The notes: generated by a model not told the origin, from the letters alone. A stretch of DNA of 64,000 nucleotides from Pantoea sp. SOD02 (GCF_024707505.1 NZ_CP102604.1:2542001-2606000), one strand, 5' to 3'; positions 41,045-50,391 are shown, numbered from the stretch's first letter. A program made the numbers and translations.

Positions 41045-42300
41045 GCTGAAAACTCCTGTTGTGCGCGGGCAAAGAACTGTTCGTCGCCAAAGTTGCCTGA
41101 TTTCAGCGCCAGCGACAGCGGCTGATGGATATCGCGCACCCACGGCACGCCCGGCGAAATCATTGGGCCAATATGGAATGCGGTGACGCCAAGGCTTTGT
41201 GCTACCACGCCCGAGGTTTCACCACCGGCGACGATAAAGCGCTGCCAGCCACGGCTTTTCAGCTCACGCGTTACCGCAGCAAACAGCTGCTCAACCGCTT
41301 CACTGCTGCGAGCCGCGCCGTATTGCTGCTGAATGGCTTGCAGCTGCTGCGCATCGGCGGTAGCAAACAGCAAGGGCGCCAGATCGGGCTGATGATTGGC
41401 TTCCACCCAATCACAGAGCTCCTGTGCATAGCTTTCGACGTTGTCGAGGCAGCGTTCCACCAACACTTCATGCGATGGCGCTTGCTGGCGATACGCCTGC
41501 ACCTGACGATTGGTCATTTGCGAGCAGGAGCCGGAGATTACAACCGCACGCTCGCCTTGCGGACGTCCGGCGTGTTCAGCGTCGCTGTTCTGCTGCTGCG
41601 TCGCCCAGGCGCGAGCGATACCGATCGCCAGGCCTGAACCGCCCGTCACCAGACGCGTCTCTTTCAGCGCTTCGCCCTGCGTCAGCAAGTGCTGCTCATG
41701 CAACGCGTCCAGCACCACATAGTTGATGCCCTGCGCCTTCAAATCCTCCAGTTGCGCACGCACCGCATCAGCACCTTGATCCAGTTGAGCCGCGTTGATC
41801 ACCGCCGCCTTGCCCTTAGCCTGACGCGTCATTAAACGCACCAGATTGCTGTCAGTCATTGGCGTTACCGGATGGTGGCGCATGCCCGATTCGGACAGTA
41901 GCTGATCGGCCACAAACAGATAACCCTGATACACCGTGCGACCGTTGACCGGCAGCGACGGCGAGATCACCGTTTGCGTTTCGCCTAGCGCCGCCAGCAG
42001 TGCATCGGTTACCGGGCCAATATTGCCCTGCTCGGTGCTGTCGAAGGTGGAGCAATATTTGAAGTAGAAACGATCGCAGCCCTGCTGTTGCAGCCACTGC
42101 AGCGCCGCCAGCGACTGATCGATCGCCTGCTGCGCTGGGCATGAGCGCGACTTCAGGCTGATCACAATCGCCTGCGCACTCAGTTCGTCGTGACTTTCCG
42201 GCACGCCGTTGAACTGGATGGTCGGCAGACCGTTCTGCACCAGAAAACTGGCGATGTCGGTCGCACCGGTAAAATCGTCTGCAATGACGCCTAAACGCAT
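41041..42300 (-). CDS. otnK: 3-oxo-tetronate kinase OtnK (four-carbon acid sugar kinase)
   Basis: 419 residues, DUF1537-type kinase: N-terminal MRLGVIADDFTGATDIASFL, FYFKYCSTFDSTEQGNIGPV, then the C-terminal nucleotide-binding domain with VISGSCSQMTNRQ and IVAGGETSGVVAQSL. It phosphorylates 3-oxo-tetronate at O4 with ATP. AGGAG before the ATG, 2 bp after ltnD. Confidence 0.93.
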   Translation of the reverse strand: MRLGVIADDFTGATDIASFLVQNGLPTIQFNGVPESHDELSAQAIVISLKSRSCPAQQAIDQSLAALQWLQQQGCDRFYFKYCSTFDSTEQGNIGPVTDALLAALGETQTVISPSLPVNGRTVYQGYLFVADQLLSESGMRHHPVTPMTDSNLVRLMTRQAKGKAAVINAAQLDQGADAVRAQLEDLKAQGINYVVLDALHEQHLLTQGEALKETRLVTGGSGLAIGIARAWATQQQNSDAEHAGRPQGERAVVISGSCSQMTNRQVQAYRQQAPSHEVLVERCLDNVESYAQELCDWVEANHQPDLAPLLFATADAQQLQAIQQQYGAARSSEAVEQLFAAVTRELKSRGWQRFIVAGGETSGVVAQSLGVTAFHIGPMISPGVPWVRDIHQPLSLALKSGNFGDEQFFARAQQEFSA

Positions 42301-42302
42301 GA

Positions 42303-43211
42303 TTACTTCTCCTTCGCCTGCGGCAGCGTGATGCCGCTGAAGATCTTGATCACCGCGCTGTCGTCTTCACGACCGTGACCGGCGTTGCTGGCTTCGGTAA
42401 ACATGTTGAGCGCAGTGGAGGCCAGCGGCAGCGGGAAGTGCAGCGACTTGGCGGTATCCGCCACCAGATTAAGATCTTTAACGAAGATATCGACCGCTGA
42501 TTTCGGCGAGTAATCGCCATCCACCACGTGACGCATGCGGTTCTCAAACATCCACGAGTTACCGGCGGCATTGGTGACCACGTCATACATGGTATCGAGT
42601 GGAATACCGGCGCGGGCGGCCAGCGCCATCGCTTCAGCGCCCACGGCAATGTGCACGCCCGCCAGCAGCTGGTGAATGATTTTGACGGTTGAGCCAAGAC
42701 CGATTTCGCTGCCCACGCGATAGACTTTCGCCGCCACCGCATCCAGTACCGGCTTCAGCAATGCAAAAGCTTCGTCGCTGCCGGACGCCATCACGGTCAT
42801 CTCGCCGACCGCTGCTTTGGCTGCGCCGCCGGAAACCGGTGCATCCAGCATCAGCAACTGATGCTGAGCCAGCTGTTGTTCAATCGCCTGCGCATCCTGT
42901 GAAGAGATGGTAGAAGAGACCATCACCACGGTGCCGGGCTTGAGCTGCGCCGCCACGCCGTTTTCACCAAACAGAATCGCTTTAACCTGCGCGGCATTCA
43001 CCACCAGCAGCAGCACCGCATCGAGTTCGGCGGCAAAGCTGGCAGCGGAGGTCTGCGCATCACGCGCACCGGCCTGACGCAGGGTTTCCAGCGCCTGCGT
43101 ATTGAGATCAACACCCCAGGTATTTAATCCTGCACGGATGCAAGACTGCGCTGCACCCATGCCCATGGAACCTAAACCAATCACGCCGATGTTATTCACG
43201 GTTGCTGACAC
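42303..43211 (-). CDS. ltnD: NAD-dependent L-threonate dehydrogenase LtnD
   Basis: 302 residues of the beta-hydroxyacid dehydrogenase family: Rossmann motif GVIGLGSMGMGAAQSCI, LDAPVSGGAAKAAVGEMTVM and the catalytic lysine in GLGSTVKIIHQLLAG. It oxidises L-threonate at C2 to 2-oxo-tetronate, the first step of the pathway encoded by the operon. GTG start with GGAGG upstream. A D-erythronate route would need a different first enzyme, so LtnD identity points to L-threonate. Confidence 0.9.
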   Translation of the reverse strand: MSATVNNIGVIGLGSMGMGAAQSCIRAGLNTWGVDLNTQALETLRQAGARDAQTSAASFAAELDAVLLLVVNAAQVKAILFGENGVAAQLKPGTVVMVSSTISSQDAQAIEQQLAQHQLLMLDAPVSGGAAKAAVGEMTVMASGSDEAFALLKPVLDAVAAKVYRVGSEIGLGSTVKIIHQLLAGVHIAVGAEAMALAARAGIPLDTMYDVVTNAAGNSWMFENRMRHVVDGDYSPKSAVDIFVKDLNLVADTAKSLHFPLPLASTALNMFTEASNAGHGREDDSAVIKIFSGITLPQAKEK

Positions 43212-43470
43212 AGCAAACCTCCATTGTTAATTTAAGTGATAATTTGTTCATTGGTGTTAAGTCTGCCGCAGTCAGTGGCGAATAAACGTGCGTGATATCA
43301 CAAAAATTAACTTCGCTGCGCAACGCTTAACAGGGATTCACAGGCGGAGGTTAGCGCACCGCCCCGTGTTGATACGGGATTTCTGCTTACATATCGGGAA
43401 GATAAATTGTGCTGCGAGCTGTGAATCGATGATCTACAATGTGAAAAAATGATAATTCAGGGAGAGCAAT
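43212..43470. promoter_or_regulatory. Divergent control region of the threonate operon and its regulator
   Basis: 259 bp without a gene between ltnD (minus) and the DeoR-type gene (plus). The 10-bp palindrome GTGATATCAC at 43292-43301 is the clearest dyad and a possible operator; it lacks the 6-bp spacer of a CRP site. Confidence 0.4.
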
Positions 43471-44232
43471 GTGATTCCGGTTGAACGTCATCAACAAATT
43501 TTAGCGCTGGTTGGCGAACGCGGCGTTGTGAGTATTGCCGAGCTCACTGAGCGGTTGGGTGTGTCGCATATGACGATACGTCGCGACGTGCAGAAGCTGG
43601 AAGAGCAAGGCGCGGTGTTGTCAGTTTCGGGCGGCGTGCGCTCGGCAGATCGCCTGGCGGCTGAGCCGTCGCATCTGGCGAAAACCAATATGTACAGCGG
43701 CGAGAAGATGGCGATTGGTCAATATGCCGCGCGCCATATTCCGCGCAATAGCTGCATCTATATCGATGCCGGTACCACCACCCTGGCGCTGGCGCGCGAG
43801 CTGGTTGAGCGTGATGACTTGCTGGTGGTGACCAATGATTTCGTGATTGCGCGCCTGCTGATGGAGAGCAGCGGCTGCAAGCTGATTCACACTGGCGGCA
43901 CGGTGTGTCGTGAAAACCGTTCCAGCGTTGGTGAAGCAGCTGCACGCAGTTTGCGCCAGCTGGCGATCGATATCGCGTTTATCTCCGCGTCCTGCTGGGG
44001 CCCGCGCGGGCTGTATACGCCGGATGAGGATAAAGTGCCTGTGAAGCAGGCGGCGAGCGATGTCAGTAGTAAGCGCGTGTTGTTAAGCGACAGTTCGAAG
44101 TACAACAAGATTGCGACGCACCTGGCGTTGCCGCTGGAGCGCTTTGATACTTTGATTACGGATGCGGAGTTGAGTAAAGCGGGACGCGAAGCGTTGAGTG
44201 CGGGGAGCTGGGAGTTGGTGTTGGCGAGCTAG
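43471..44232 (+). CDS. ygbI: DeoR-family regulator of the threonate operon (YgbI type)
   Basis: 253 residues. N-terminal DeoR HTH (ERHQQILALVGERGVVSIAEL, SHMTIRRDVQKLEEQG) and C-terminal DeoR sensor domain with YIDAGTTTLALAREL, LLVVTNDF, AFISASCWGPRGLYTPDE and LLSDSSKYNK. Such proteins sense a phosphorylated sugar intermediate and repress the neighbouring catabolic operon; divergent placement matches ygbI in E. coli. GTG start with GGGAG upstream. Confidence 0.9.
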   Translation: MIPVERHQQILALVGERGVVSIAELTERLGVSHMTIRRDVQKLEEQGAVLSVSGGVRSADRLAAEPSHLAKTNMYSGEKMAIGQYAARHIPRNSCIYIDAGTTTLALARELVERDDLLVVTNDFVIARLLMESSGCKLIHTGGTVCRENRSSVGEAAARSLRQLAIDIAFISASCWGPRGLYTPDEDKVPVKQAASDVSSKRVLLSDSSKYNKIATHLALPLERFDTLITDAELSKAGREALSAGSWELVLAS

Positions 44233-44251
44233 GTTTTACGGTTTTAAACCA

Positions 44252-44302
44252 TGTCGCCATGAATGGCGACCCTACGATGTAGGGTGCGCATTCATGCGCA
44301 CC
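44252..44302. repeat. Inverted pair of palindromic repeats (one GGTCGCC-like, one GGTGCGC variant)
   Basis: The first copy (44252-44275) has a T at its first base but otherwise intact arms; the second (44279-44302) is GGTGCGCATTCATGCGCACC in GTAGG orientation. Only 3 bp separate them, at the convergent ygbI-plaP junction. Confidence 0.9.
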
Positions 44303-44314
44303 TGGTCATTTAAA

Positions 44315-45673
44315 TCACACTTCTTCGCTGAACTGCGGAACCGGGTTGCGGAAGGTGCGGGTAACAAACGCGAGATAAATAATACCAATCGCTGCCCACA
44401 CCAGGCCGAGCACCATTGAGGTCTCTTCCAGGTTAATCCACAACGCACCGACTGTCAGCGCGCCCATCACCGGCAGCACCAGATAGTTGAGGTGATCTTT
44501 CAGCGTCTTGTTACGCTTCTCACGGATCCAGAACTGCGCAATCACCGACAGATTCACAAAGGTGAATGCGACCAGTGCACCGAAGTTAATCAGCGCAGTT
44601 GCGGTTACCAGGTCGAAGTTGATTGCCAGCAGCGCCACACCACCCACCAGCAGCACGTTCAGAGACGGCGTGCGGTAAGTCGGGTGGATGAAGCCAAAGA
44701 AACGCTGTGGGAACACGCCATCGCGGCCCATTACGTACATCAGACGCGAAACGCCTGCGTGCGCGGCCATACCGGATGCCAGCACCGTCACCACCGAGAA
44801 GATCAGGATGCCAATCTGCAGCGCTTTACCCGCCACGAACAGCATGATTTCTGGCTGTGAAGAGTCCGGATTGGTGAAGCGTGAGATGTCCGGGAAGTAC
44901 AGCTGCAGGAAGTAAGAGACCCCGATAAAGATCACACCACCAATCAGCGCGGTGAGGAAAATCGCGCGCGGGATAGTGCGTTCAGCATCTTTGGTCTCTT
45001 CAGACAGCGAACTGATTCCGTCAAAGCCAAGGAACGAGAAGCAGAGAATGGTCGCACCGGTAATCATCGGCACTACGTGTGCATTCTCAGACCAGAACGG
45101 TTTGCTGCTGGTCAAGGTTCCTGCGCCAACACCGTGTGCCACACCGTAAACCACCATGCCGGTGATCACTACCATCACTACCACTTGCAGCACCACGATC
45201 ACGCTGTTGAAGTTGGCAACGGTTTTGATTCCACGCAGGTTGGAGATGGTCATAAAGGCCACCAGCAGCACTACGAAAATCCACGACGGAATGCCCGGCA
45301 CCAGCGTCTCAAAGTAGCTTTTCGCCAGCAGGATGTTGATCATCGGCATGAACAAGTAGTCCAGCAATGATGACCAGCCAACCATAAAGCCGACGTGCGG
45401 ACTGATTGCCTTCTGAGCATAGGTGTAAGCGGAGCCCGCAGATGGGAAGCGGCGTACCAGCTTGCCGTAGCTCACGGCAGTAAACAGAATCGCGATCAGG
45501 GCGAAAGCATAAGCGGTGGCGACGTGGCCGTCGGTCAATCCAGACACGATACCGAAGGTATCAAACAGGGTCATTGGCTGCATATACGCCAGGCCCATCA
45601 TGACAACCGGGATCAAAGTCAGGGATTTTTTCAGATGTGCACGCTGAGGTGCGGCAGAGGTGTTAAGCGACAT
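44315..45673 (-). CDS. plaP: Low-affinity putrescine importer PlaP (YeeF), APC family
   Basis: 452 residues, identical length to E. coli PlaP and recognisably the same protein: [75 protein letters not shown] and [20 protein letters not shown] C-terminal part. About 12 membrane helices; proton-driven putrescine uptake. Here it lies next to puuA and fills the place that puuP has in the E. coli puu cluster. GAGGG precedes the ATG, and an upstream ORF ends 11 bases inside the gene. Confidence 0.93.
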   Translation of the reverse strand: MSLNTSAAPQRAHLKKSLTLIPVVMMGLAYMQPMTLFDTFGIVSGLTDGHVATAYAFALIAILFTAVSYGKLVRRFPSAGSAYTYAQKAISPHVGFMVGWSSLLDYLFMPMINILLAKSYFETLVPGIPSWIFVVLLVAFMTISNLRGIKTVANFNSVIVVLQVVVMVVITGMVVYGVAHGVGAGTLTSSKPFWSENAHVVPMITGATILCFSFLGFDGISSLSEETKDAERTIPRAIFLTALIGGVIFIGVSYFLQLYFPDISRFTNPDSSQPEIMLFVAGKALQIGILIFSVVTVLASGMAAHAGVSRLMYVMGRDGVFPQRFFGFIHPTYRTPSLNVLLVGGVALLAINFDLVTATALINFGALVAFTFVNLSVIAQFWIREKRNKTLKDHLNYLVLPVMGALTVGALWINLEETSMVLGLVWAAIGIIYLAFVTRTFRNPVPQFSEEV

Positions 45674-45836
45674 TGTTCAGGCCCTCGCAGACGACAACCG
45701 CGATCGGTTGGGCTACAGGGCTACTGCGCAATTTGCTGCAGTGAGAAGTGATATAAGAGTTTGCGATTGTCGCGGCGCCGTAGTCATCACGGAAGCGAGA
45801 ACCAGCCTGAGCTGGTGCAATGTTAAACAGTCCCAT
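45663..45836 (-). CDS. Small ORF overlapping the plaP start (leader-peptide candidate, YoeI position)
   Basis: 57 codons from an ATG with a strong AGGA ribosome-binding site eight bases upstream ([15 protein letters not shown]...). It ends GLNNVA, with its TAA inside plaP, so the plaP start lies within its last codons. E. coli has a small gene, yoeI, at the same place, also ending in ...VA, but only about 20 codons long. The arrangement suggests translational coupling or polyamine-responsive control of plaP. Whether the peptide itself is functional is unknown. Confidence 0.55.
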   Translation of the reverse strand: MGLFNIAPAQAGSRFRDDYGAATIANSYITSHCSKLRSSPVAQPIAVVVCEGLNNVA

Positions 45837-45934
45837 CTTTGTTTTCCTCAAATCTCACGCACAAGCGTGTTTGTCAGTATCTATCTATCCGGATGCGTGT
45901 CCGGCCTCGTTTGAATTTCAGTGAGTACATCATG

Positions 45935-45968
45935 CAAAAAAATAACCGACGGGATAAGCGTCGGTTAT
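45935..45968 (-). terminator. Rho-independent terminator of puuA
   Basis: On the minus strand, a 9-bp stem (ATAACCGAC / GTCGGTTAT, arms 45942-45950 and 45960-45968) is followed by seven T residues. It separates puuA from the plaP leader. Confidence 0.85.
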
Positions 45969-46045
45969 GTTTCTCATTTTGCAGGGCGCGTATTTTGCCC
46001 CAACTTATGCCATCGGCACAAGACGTTAGATCAAATCTTCCTGCG

Positions 46046-47461
46046 TCAGGCGTTCTTCAGCATCCAGTCGATTTCTGTTGAGGTGATTAAGCGCTCAAAC
46101 TGCATCAGTTCGTATTGTTTGCAGCTGTGCCACACCCCGCTAAAACGCTCGCCCAACAGCTTCTGCAGCGGGTAGCTATTCTCAAATTCATACAGCGCAT
46201 CGCTCTGCCGAATCGGTAATGCCAGCCCTTCTGCTTCATGTCCATTGCCCTGCACCGGATGCGGTAAGGGTAGCTGATTATCCAGACCGTGCAAAATACC
46301 GGCAAGAATAGTTGACACTACCAAATAGGGATTTGCATCCGCACCGGCCACGCGATACTCAATGCGATGGTTATCCGCATCGCCACAAGGCACGCGCAAC
46401 GCCACAGTACGGTTGTTATGTCCCCACGATGCCTGCAGCGGCACATAGGCTTCCGGCAGGAAGCGACGATAGGCGTTCACGTTCGGCGCCAGCAACGCCA
46501 TCGAAGCCGGCATCAGATCGATCATGCCCGCCAGCGCGCGTTTCATCAGCGGCGAATCGCTGCCGTCATCCAGCGCAAAAGCGTTGTGATCGGCGGCATC
46601 CAGCATGCTGATGTGCACATGCATACCGCTGCCCGCGTACTCTTCGTAAGGTTTGGCCATGAAAGTCGCGGTCATGCCGTGATTTTCCGCTACCTGACGC
46701 ACCAGCCGTTTCAGCTGAATGGCATGGTCGCAGGCTTTAAGCACGTCGCGCGTGTGATGCAGGTTGATTTCGAACTGGCCAGGTGAAGCTTCCGCCAGCG
46801 CGCCATCGGCGGGAATACCTTGCAGCTTGGCTAAATGGTCGATATCGCGTAGCACGTCGGCGAAGTGATCGAGATTATCCACCGAATAGACCTGGCTCTG
46901 CATATTGCGTTCATCACTGCCCGGCGAACACGGCGGCTGAATAAAACCTTCGGCATCGCGCTTTTTATCCACCAGATAGAACTCCAGCTCTACCGCTACC
47001 ACCGGGAACAATCCTCGATTGCGCAACTGTTGCCACAGCCGATTGAGGACATTACGGGGTTCAACGTCAAAGGGAGTGCCATCTTGGTTACACATGGTCA
47101 GCAACAGCTGGGCGATGTGCGTGGGATCGGCGGCAGAAGGAATTAAGGTTCCGGGAACCGGCATGCAGAGGTGGTCGGGTTCGCCGAGTGATTGGCCAAG
47201 TCCGGCGTCTTCGACGGTGTTACCGAGAATATCCATCGCGAAAACCGAGGCCGGGAAGTAACACCCTTTTTCCAGTTTTGCCAATGCGGAGATGGGAATG
47301 CGTTTACCGCGAAATACCCCATTTAAATCATTAAGAAGAATATCGACATACTGCGTTTCAGGATGGCGTTCCAGCCAGGTTTTGACCTCCAGCTGGAACG
47401 CGCTTGTTCGTTTCTCTTCACTGTGTCGCGTGAAGTCTTCTACTTCTACGAGGTTCGTCAT
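46046..47461 (-). CDS. puuA: Gamma-glutamylputrescine synthetase PuuA
   Basis: 471 residues of the glutamine synthetase fold. Conserved blocks: YVDILLNDLNGVFRGKRIP, VAVELEFYLVD, EASPGQFEINLHHT, GSGMHVHISM with the metal/ATP-binding His residues, and RVAGADANPYLV with the conserved Arg and Asn. It joins glutamate to putrescine using ATP, the first step of the Puu pathway. Divergent from puuDRB, as in E. coli. Confidence 0.95.
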   Translation of the reverse strand: MTNLVEVEDFTRHSEEKRTSAFQLEVKTWLERHPETQYVDILLNDLNGVFRGKRIPISALAKLEKGCYFPASVFAMDILGNTVEDAGLGQSLGEPDHLCMPVPGTLIPSAADPTHIAQLLLTMCNQDGTPFDVEPRNVLNRLWQQLRNRGLFPVVAVELEFYLVDKKRDAEGFIQPPCSPGSDERNMQSQVYSVDNLDHFADVLRDIDHLAKLQGIPADGALAEASPGQFEINLHHTRDVLKACDHAIQLKRLVRQVAENHGMTATFMAKPYEEYAGSGMHVHISMLDAADHNAFALDDGSDSPLMKRALAGMIDLMPASMALLAPNVNAYRRFLPEAYVPLQASWGHNNRTVALRVPCGDADNHRIEYRVAGADANPYLVVSTILAGILHGLDNQLPLPHPVQGNGHEAEGLALPIRQSDALYEFENSYPLQKLLGERFSGVWHSCKQYELMQFERLITSTEIDWMLKNA

Positions 47462-47645
47462 GATCCCACCCGCCCTTTACCGTTTAATATTGGTGCGCGT
47501 AATGCTCAAAATAACAGCCACTCCTCTAACATAGCTCTAACGCAAAAAGTGTGCAAATGTAACAATTCTGTTTGAGGAATGAACGATCGGTTGCTAGATT
47601 GACAAAATATTGCACACTTTACAGGCCAGCCGCGCATTTCCGGCG

Positions 47646-47658
47646 AAAATATTGAACA
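47646..47658. promoter_or_regulatory. Possible PuuR operator in the puuA-puuD intergenic region
   Basis: AAAATATTGAACA resembles the 15-bp E. coli PuuR site (AAAATATAATGAACA) with two central bases missing. It is just upstream of puuD. A TTGACA hexamer at 47599-47604 may belong to the puuD promoter, but no good -10 follows. Confidence 0.35.
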
Positions 47659-47674
47659 GCAACGCGGAGACGTT

Positions 47675-48439
47675 ATGGGCATTATTTTTGACAAGCCCTT
47701 GATTGGCGTAGTGATGTGCCAGAACTTTATCGGCAACCATCCAGGGCAAACGGTTCACAACAAATATCTCGACGCTATCGTGCTTGCCGGTGGCGTGCCG
47801 CTGCCATTGCCGCATCAACTGATGCAGGCACCTCATCTATTAGAAAACAGTATGACAGTGCTGGATGGCATTTTGCTGACCGGCAGCCCTAGCAACATCG
47901 AACCCTGGCATTACGGCGAAGACGGTAAAGAGGCGCATGCCGATCCGGCGCGCGATCGCCTCGCCTTCGGGCTTATCACACATGCGGTCGGTAAAAAGAT
48001 GCCGATGTTCGGCATTTGTCGTGGCTTGCAGGAGCTGGTGGTCGCCAACGGCGGTGCGCTGCATCGCCAGTTGCATATGACACATCTATTCCAGGAACAC
48101 CGTGAAAATGATGCGCTAGCGCTGGATGAGCAATATGCGCCGGTGCATGACGTACAGCCAGAAGTGGATGGCATGCTGAGCCAGCTGCTCGGCGGCGCCG
48201 AACCCTTCTCGGTCAACTCGCTGCACGGACAAGGCATTCGCGAAACCGGTCCGCTGCTGCGCGTGGAAGCGCGCGCGCCCGATGGGCTGATTGAAGCCGT
48301 TAGCCTGCCAAAACACCCTTTCGCCCTCGCGGTGCAATGGCATCCGGAATGGCACTCCGATGACGATCCGGTCTCGCGCCGTTTGTTTGAGGCCTTTATC
48401 CACGCCGCTGTCTGTTATCACAAGGAAAAACAGCCATGA
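47675..48439 (+). CDS. puuD: Gamma-glutamyl-GABA hydrolase PuuD
   Basis: 254 residues, class I glutamine-amidotransferase-like peptidase C26 fold. The nucleophile Cys is in MFGICRGLQELVVANGG and the catalytic His/Glu are in AVQWHPEWHSDDDP. It hydrolyses gamma-glutamyl-GABA to GABA and glutamate. CGGAG before the ATG; overlaps puuR by 4 bases. Confidence 0.94.
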   Translation: MGIIFDKPLIGVVMCQNFIGNHPGQTVHNKYLDAIVLAGGVPLPLPHQLMQAPHLLENSMTVLDGILLTGSPSNIEPWHYGEDGKEAHADPARDRLAFGLITHAVGKKMPMFGICRGLQELVVANGGALHRQLHMTHLFQEHRENDALALDEQYAPVHDVQPEVDGMLSQLLGGAEPFSVNSLHGQGIRETGPLLRVEARAPDGLIEAVSLPKHPFALAVQWHPEWHSDDDPVSRRLFEAFIHAAVCYHKEKQP

Positions 48440-48993
48440 ATGATGCCACTCTGGCACCCGGACGTCGCTTATCGCAGATCCGGCAGGAGTTGGGATTGTC
48501 TCAGCGTCGCGTCGCTGAGTTATCAGGTTTAACGCACAGCGCCATTAGCACTATCGAACAGGATAAAGTGAGCCCGGCCGTCAGCACCTTACAGAAGCTG
48601 CTGAAAGTTTACGGGTTATCGCTATCGGAGTTTTTCTCCGAACCCAAAATCAATGCCACGCCGCGCGTGATTGTGCGCCCGGAAGAGTGCGTGGAGATCG
48701 GCAGCCTTGGCGTATCGCTGATGCTGATCGATAACGGTGCCGCGCGACGTGCGCTGGCGATGCTGCTGGAGCGTTATGAACCCGGCGCCAGCACCGGCGA
48801 GAAGTTACGCCATCCCGGCGAGGAAACCGGCACGGTGCTTGAAGGTGAAATCACGCTGGTGGTCAACGGCCAGAGTTACCATCTCTATCGCGGTGAAAGC
48901 TATGTGATTGATACCGGCTTACCGCACAGTTTTACCAATACCTCGGATCAGCCGTGTCGCATTGTTAGCGCGCATACGCCCGCCAATTTCTAA
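48436..48993 (+). CDS. puuR: Putrescine-responsive repressor PuuR
   Basis: 185 residues, the length of E. coli PuuR. N-terminal XRE-type HTH (RRLSQIRQELGLSQRRVAEL, SGLTHSAISTIEQDK) and C-terminal cupin (EPGASTGEKLRHPGEETG, VLEGEITLVVNG, YVIDTGLPHSFTN). It represses the puu genes and is released by putrescine. Confidence 0.94.
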   Translation: MNDATLAPGRRLSQIRQELGLSQRRVAELSGLTHSAISTIEQDKVSPAVSTLQKLLKVYGLSLSEFFSEPKINATPRVIVRPEECVEIGSLGVSLMLIDNGAARRALAMLLERYEPGASTGEKLRHPGEETGTVLEGEITLVVNGQSYHLYRGESYVIDTGLPHSFTNTSDQPCRIVSAHTPANF

Positions 48994-49017
48994 GGTTTCG
49001 CGCTTAAGGAGGATGTA

Positions 49018-50295
49018 ATGCAACATGTGGGAAGTTATTACGCCGCTACCGCCAACGCGCATGAGCCGTGGCCGGAGCTGCAAGAGTCGGTGCAGTGCGA
49101 TGTCTGCATCATTGGCGGCGGCTTTACCGGGCTCTCGTCAGCGCTGTTTCTCACCGAAGCCGGTTACGACGTGGTGCTGCTCGAAGCGGCAAAAATCGGC
49201 TTTGGCGCCAGCGGCCGCAATGGCGGCCAGGTCGTCAACTCTTACAGCCGCGACGTGGATGTGATTGAGCAGCGCTACGGCAAACAGACCGCACAGATGC
49301 TCGGCAGCATGATGTTTGAAGGCGCGGAGATCATTCGCGACCGCATCGACCGTTACGCTATCGCCTGCGACTATCGTCCCGGCGGCATTTTTGCCGCACT
49401 GAATCAGCGGCAAATGGGCCATCTGCGCAACCAGAAAGCGCTTTGGGCGCGCTACGGTAATCATGATTTGGAATTGCTCGATGAACGCGGCATTCGGCGT
49501 GAAGTAGCAACCGATCGTTACGTTGGTGGCTTGCATGATAAACGCGGCGGACATCTGCATCCGCTTAATCTGGCGCTGGGTGAAGCCGAAGCGATTCGCC
49601 GACACGGCGGGCGCATTTATGAGCAGTCTGCGGCGATAGAAGTGAAATATGGCGCGCCGCATCGGATAAAAACCGCCAAAGGCGAAGTCACAGCCACCTT
49701 CGTGATATTTGCCGGGAACGCCTATTTGCCATCCCAGCTTGAACCGCGCCTGACGCGCAAAAGCATGCCGTGCGGTTCGCAGATCGTCACCACCGAACCC
49801 CTAACGCGCGATCAGGCGCTGGGTTTGCTGCCGAACAATTACTGCGTTGAAGATTGTAACTATCTGCTCGACTACTTCCGCCTCACCGCCGATAACCGCC
49901 TGCTCTACGGTGGCGGCGTGGTATACGGCGCGCGCGAGCCGGATGACATCGAAGCGCTGATTCGCCCCAAGCTTCTGCGCACCTTTCCGCAGTTGCGGGA
50001 TATCAAAATCAGCCATCGCTGGAGCGGCAATTTCCTGCTCACGCTATCGCGCATGCCCCAGTTTGGCCAGGTGGAGAAGAATGCGTTCTTTATGCAGGGT
50101 GACAGCGGGCATGGTGTGACTTGTACTCATCTTTCCGGGAAATTGATTGCGGAAGTCTTACGTGGGCATGCGGAGAGATTTGATGCGTTCGCGAAATTGC
50201 CGCATCTGCCGTTTCCGGGTGGGAGAAGGTTTAAGGTGCCGCTCACAGCGATGGGGGCGGCCTGGTATGCATTGCGGGATCGGTTTGGGGTGTGA
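49018..50295 (+). CDS. puuB: Gamma-glutamylputrescine oxidoreductase PuuB
   Basis: 425 residues, FAD-dependent DAO family: CIIGGGFTGLSSALFLTEAG, FGASGRNGGQVVNSYSRDVD, and the C-terminal GDSGHGVTCTHLSGK. It oxidises gamma-glutamylputrescine to the aldehyde. The usual next gene, puuC (aldehyde dehydrogenase), is not downstream; a candidate could be one of the ALDH genes at 13.4-16.7 kb or lie elsewhere. AAGGAGG ribosome-binding site. Confidence 0.94.
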   Translation: MQHVGSYYAATANAHEPWPELQESVQCDVCIIGGGFTGLSSALFLTEAGYDVVLLEAAKIGFGASGRNGGQVVNSYSRDVDVIEQRYGKQTAQMLGSMMFEGAEIIRDRIDRYAIACDYRPGGIFAALNQRQMGHLRNQKALWARYGNHDLELLDERGIRREVATDRYVGGLHDKRGGHLHPLNLALGEAEAIRRHGGRIYEQSAAIEVKYGAPHRIKTAKGEVTATFVIFAGNAYLPSQLEPRLTRKSMPCGSQIVTTEPLTRDQALGLLPNNYCVEDCNYLLDYFRLTADNRLLYGGGVVYGAREPDDIEALIRPKLLRTFPQLRDIKISHRWSGNFLLTLSRMPQFGQVEKNAFFMQGDSGHGVTCTHLSGKLIAEVLRGHAERFDAFAKLPHLPFPGGRRFKVPLTAMGAAWYALRDRFGV

Positions 50296-50391
50296 ACTAC
50301 TGATTACCATTACTCGACACTCCTTTACCAAAACTTGCTATAAAACAGCGGTAATGTCAGGATCAGGCTCCTTAAATTTTTGGGTTGTAAA

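Noticed and set aside
50280..50391. Dam/OxyR phase-variation region for gtr
   Set aside because: Only two GATC sites about 80 bp apart are present and no OxyR half-site pattern is clear.
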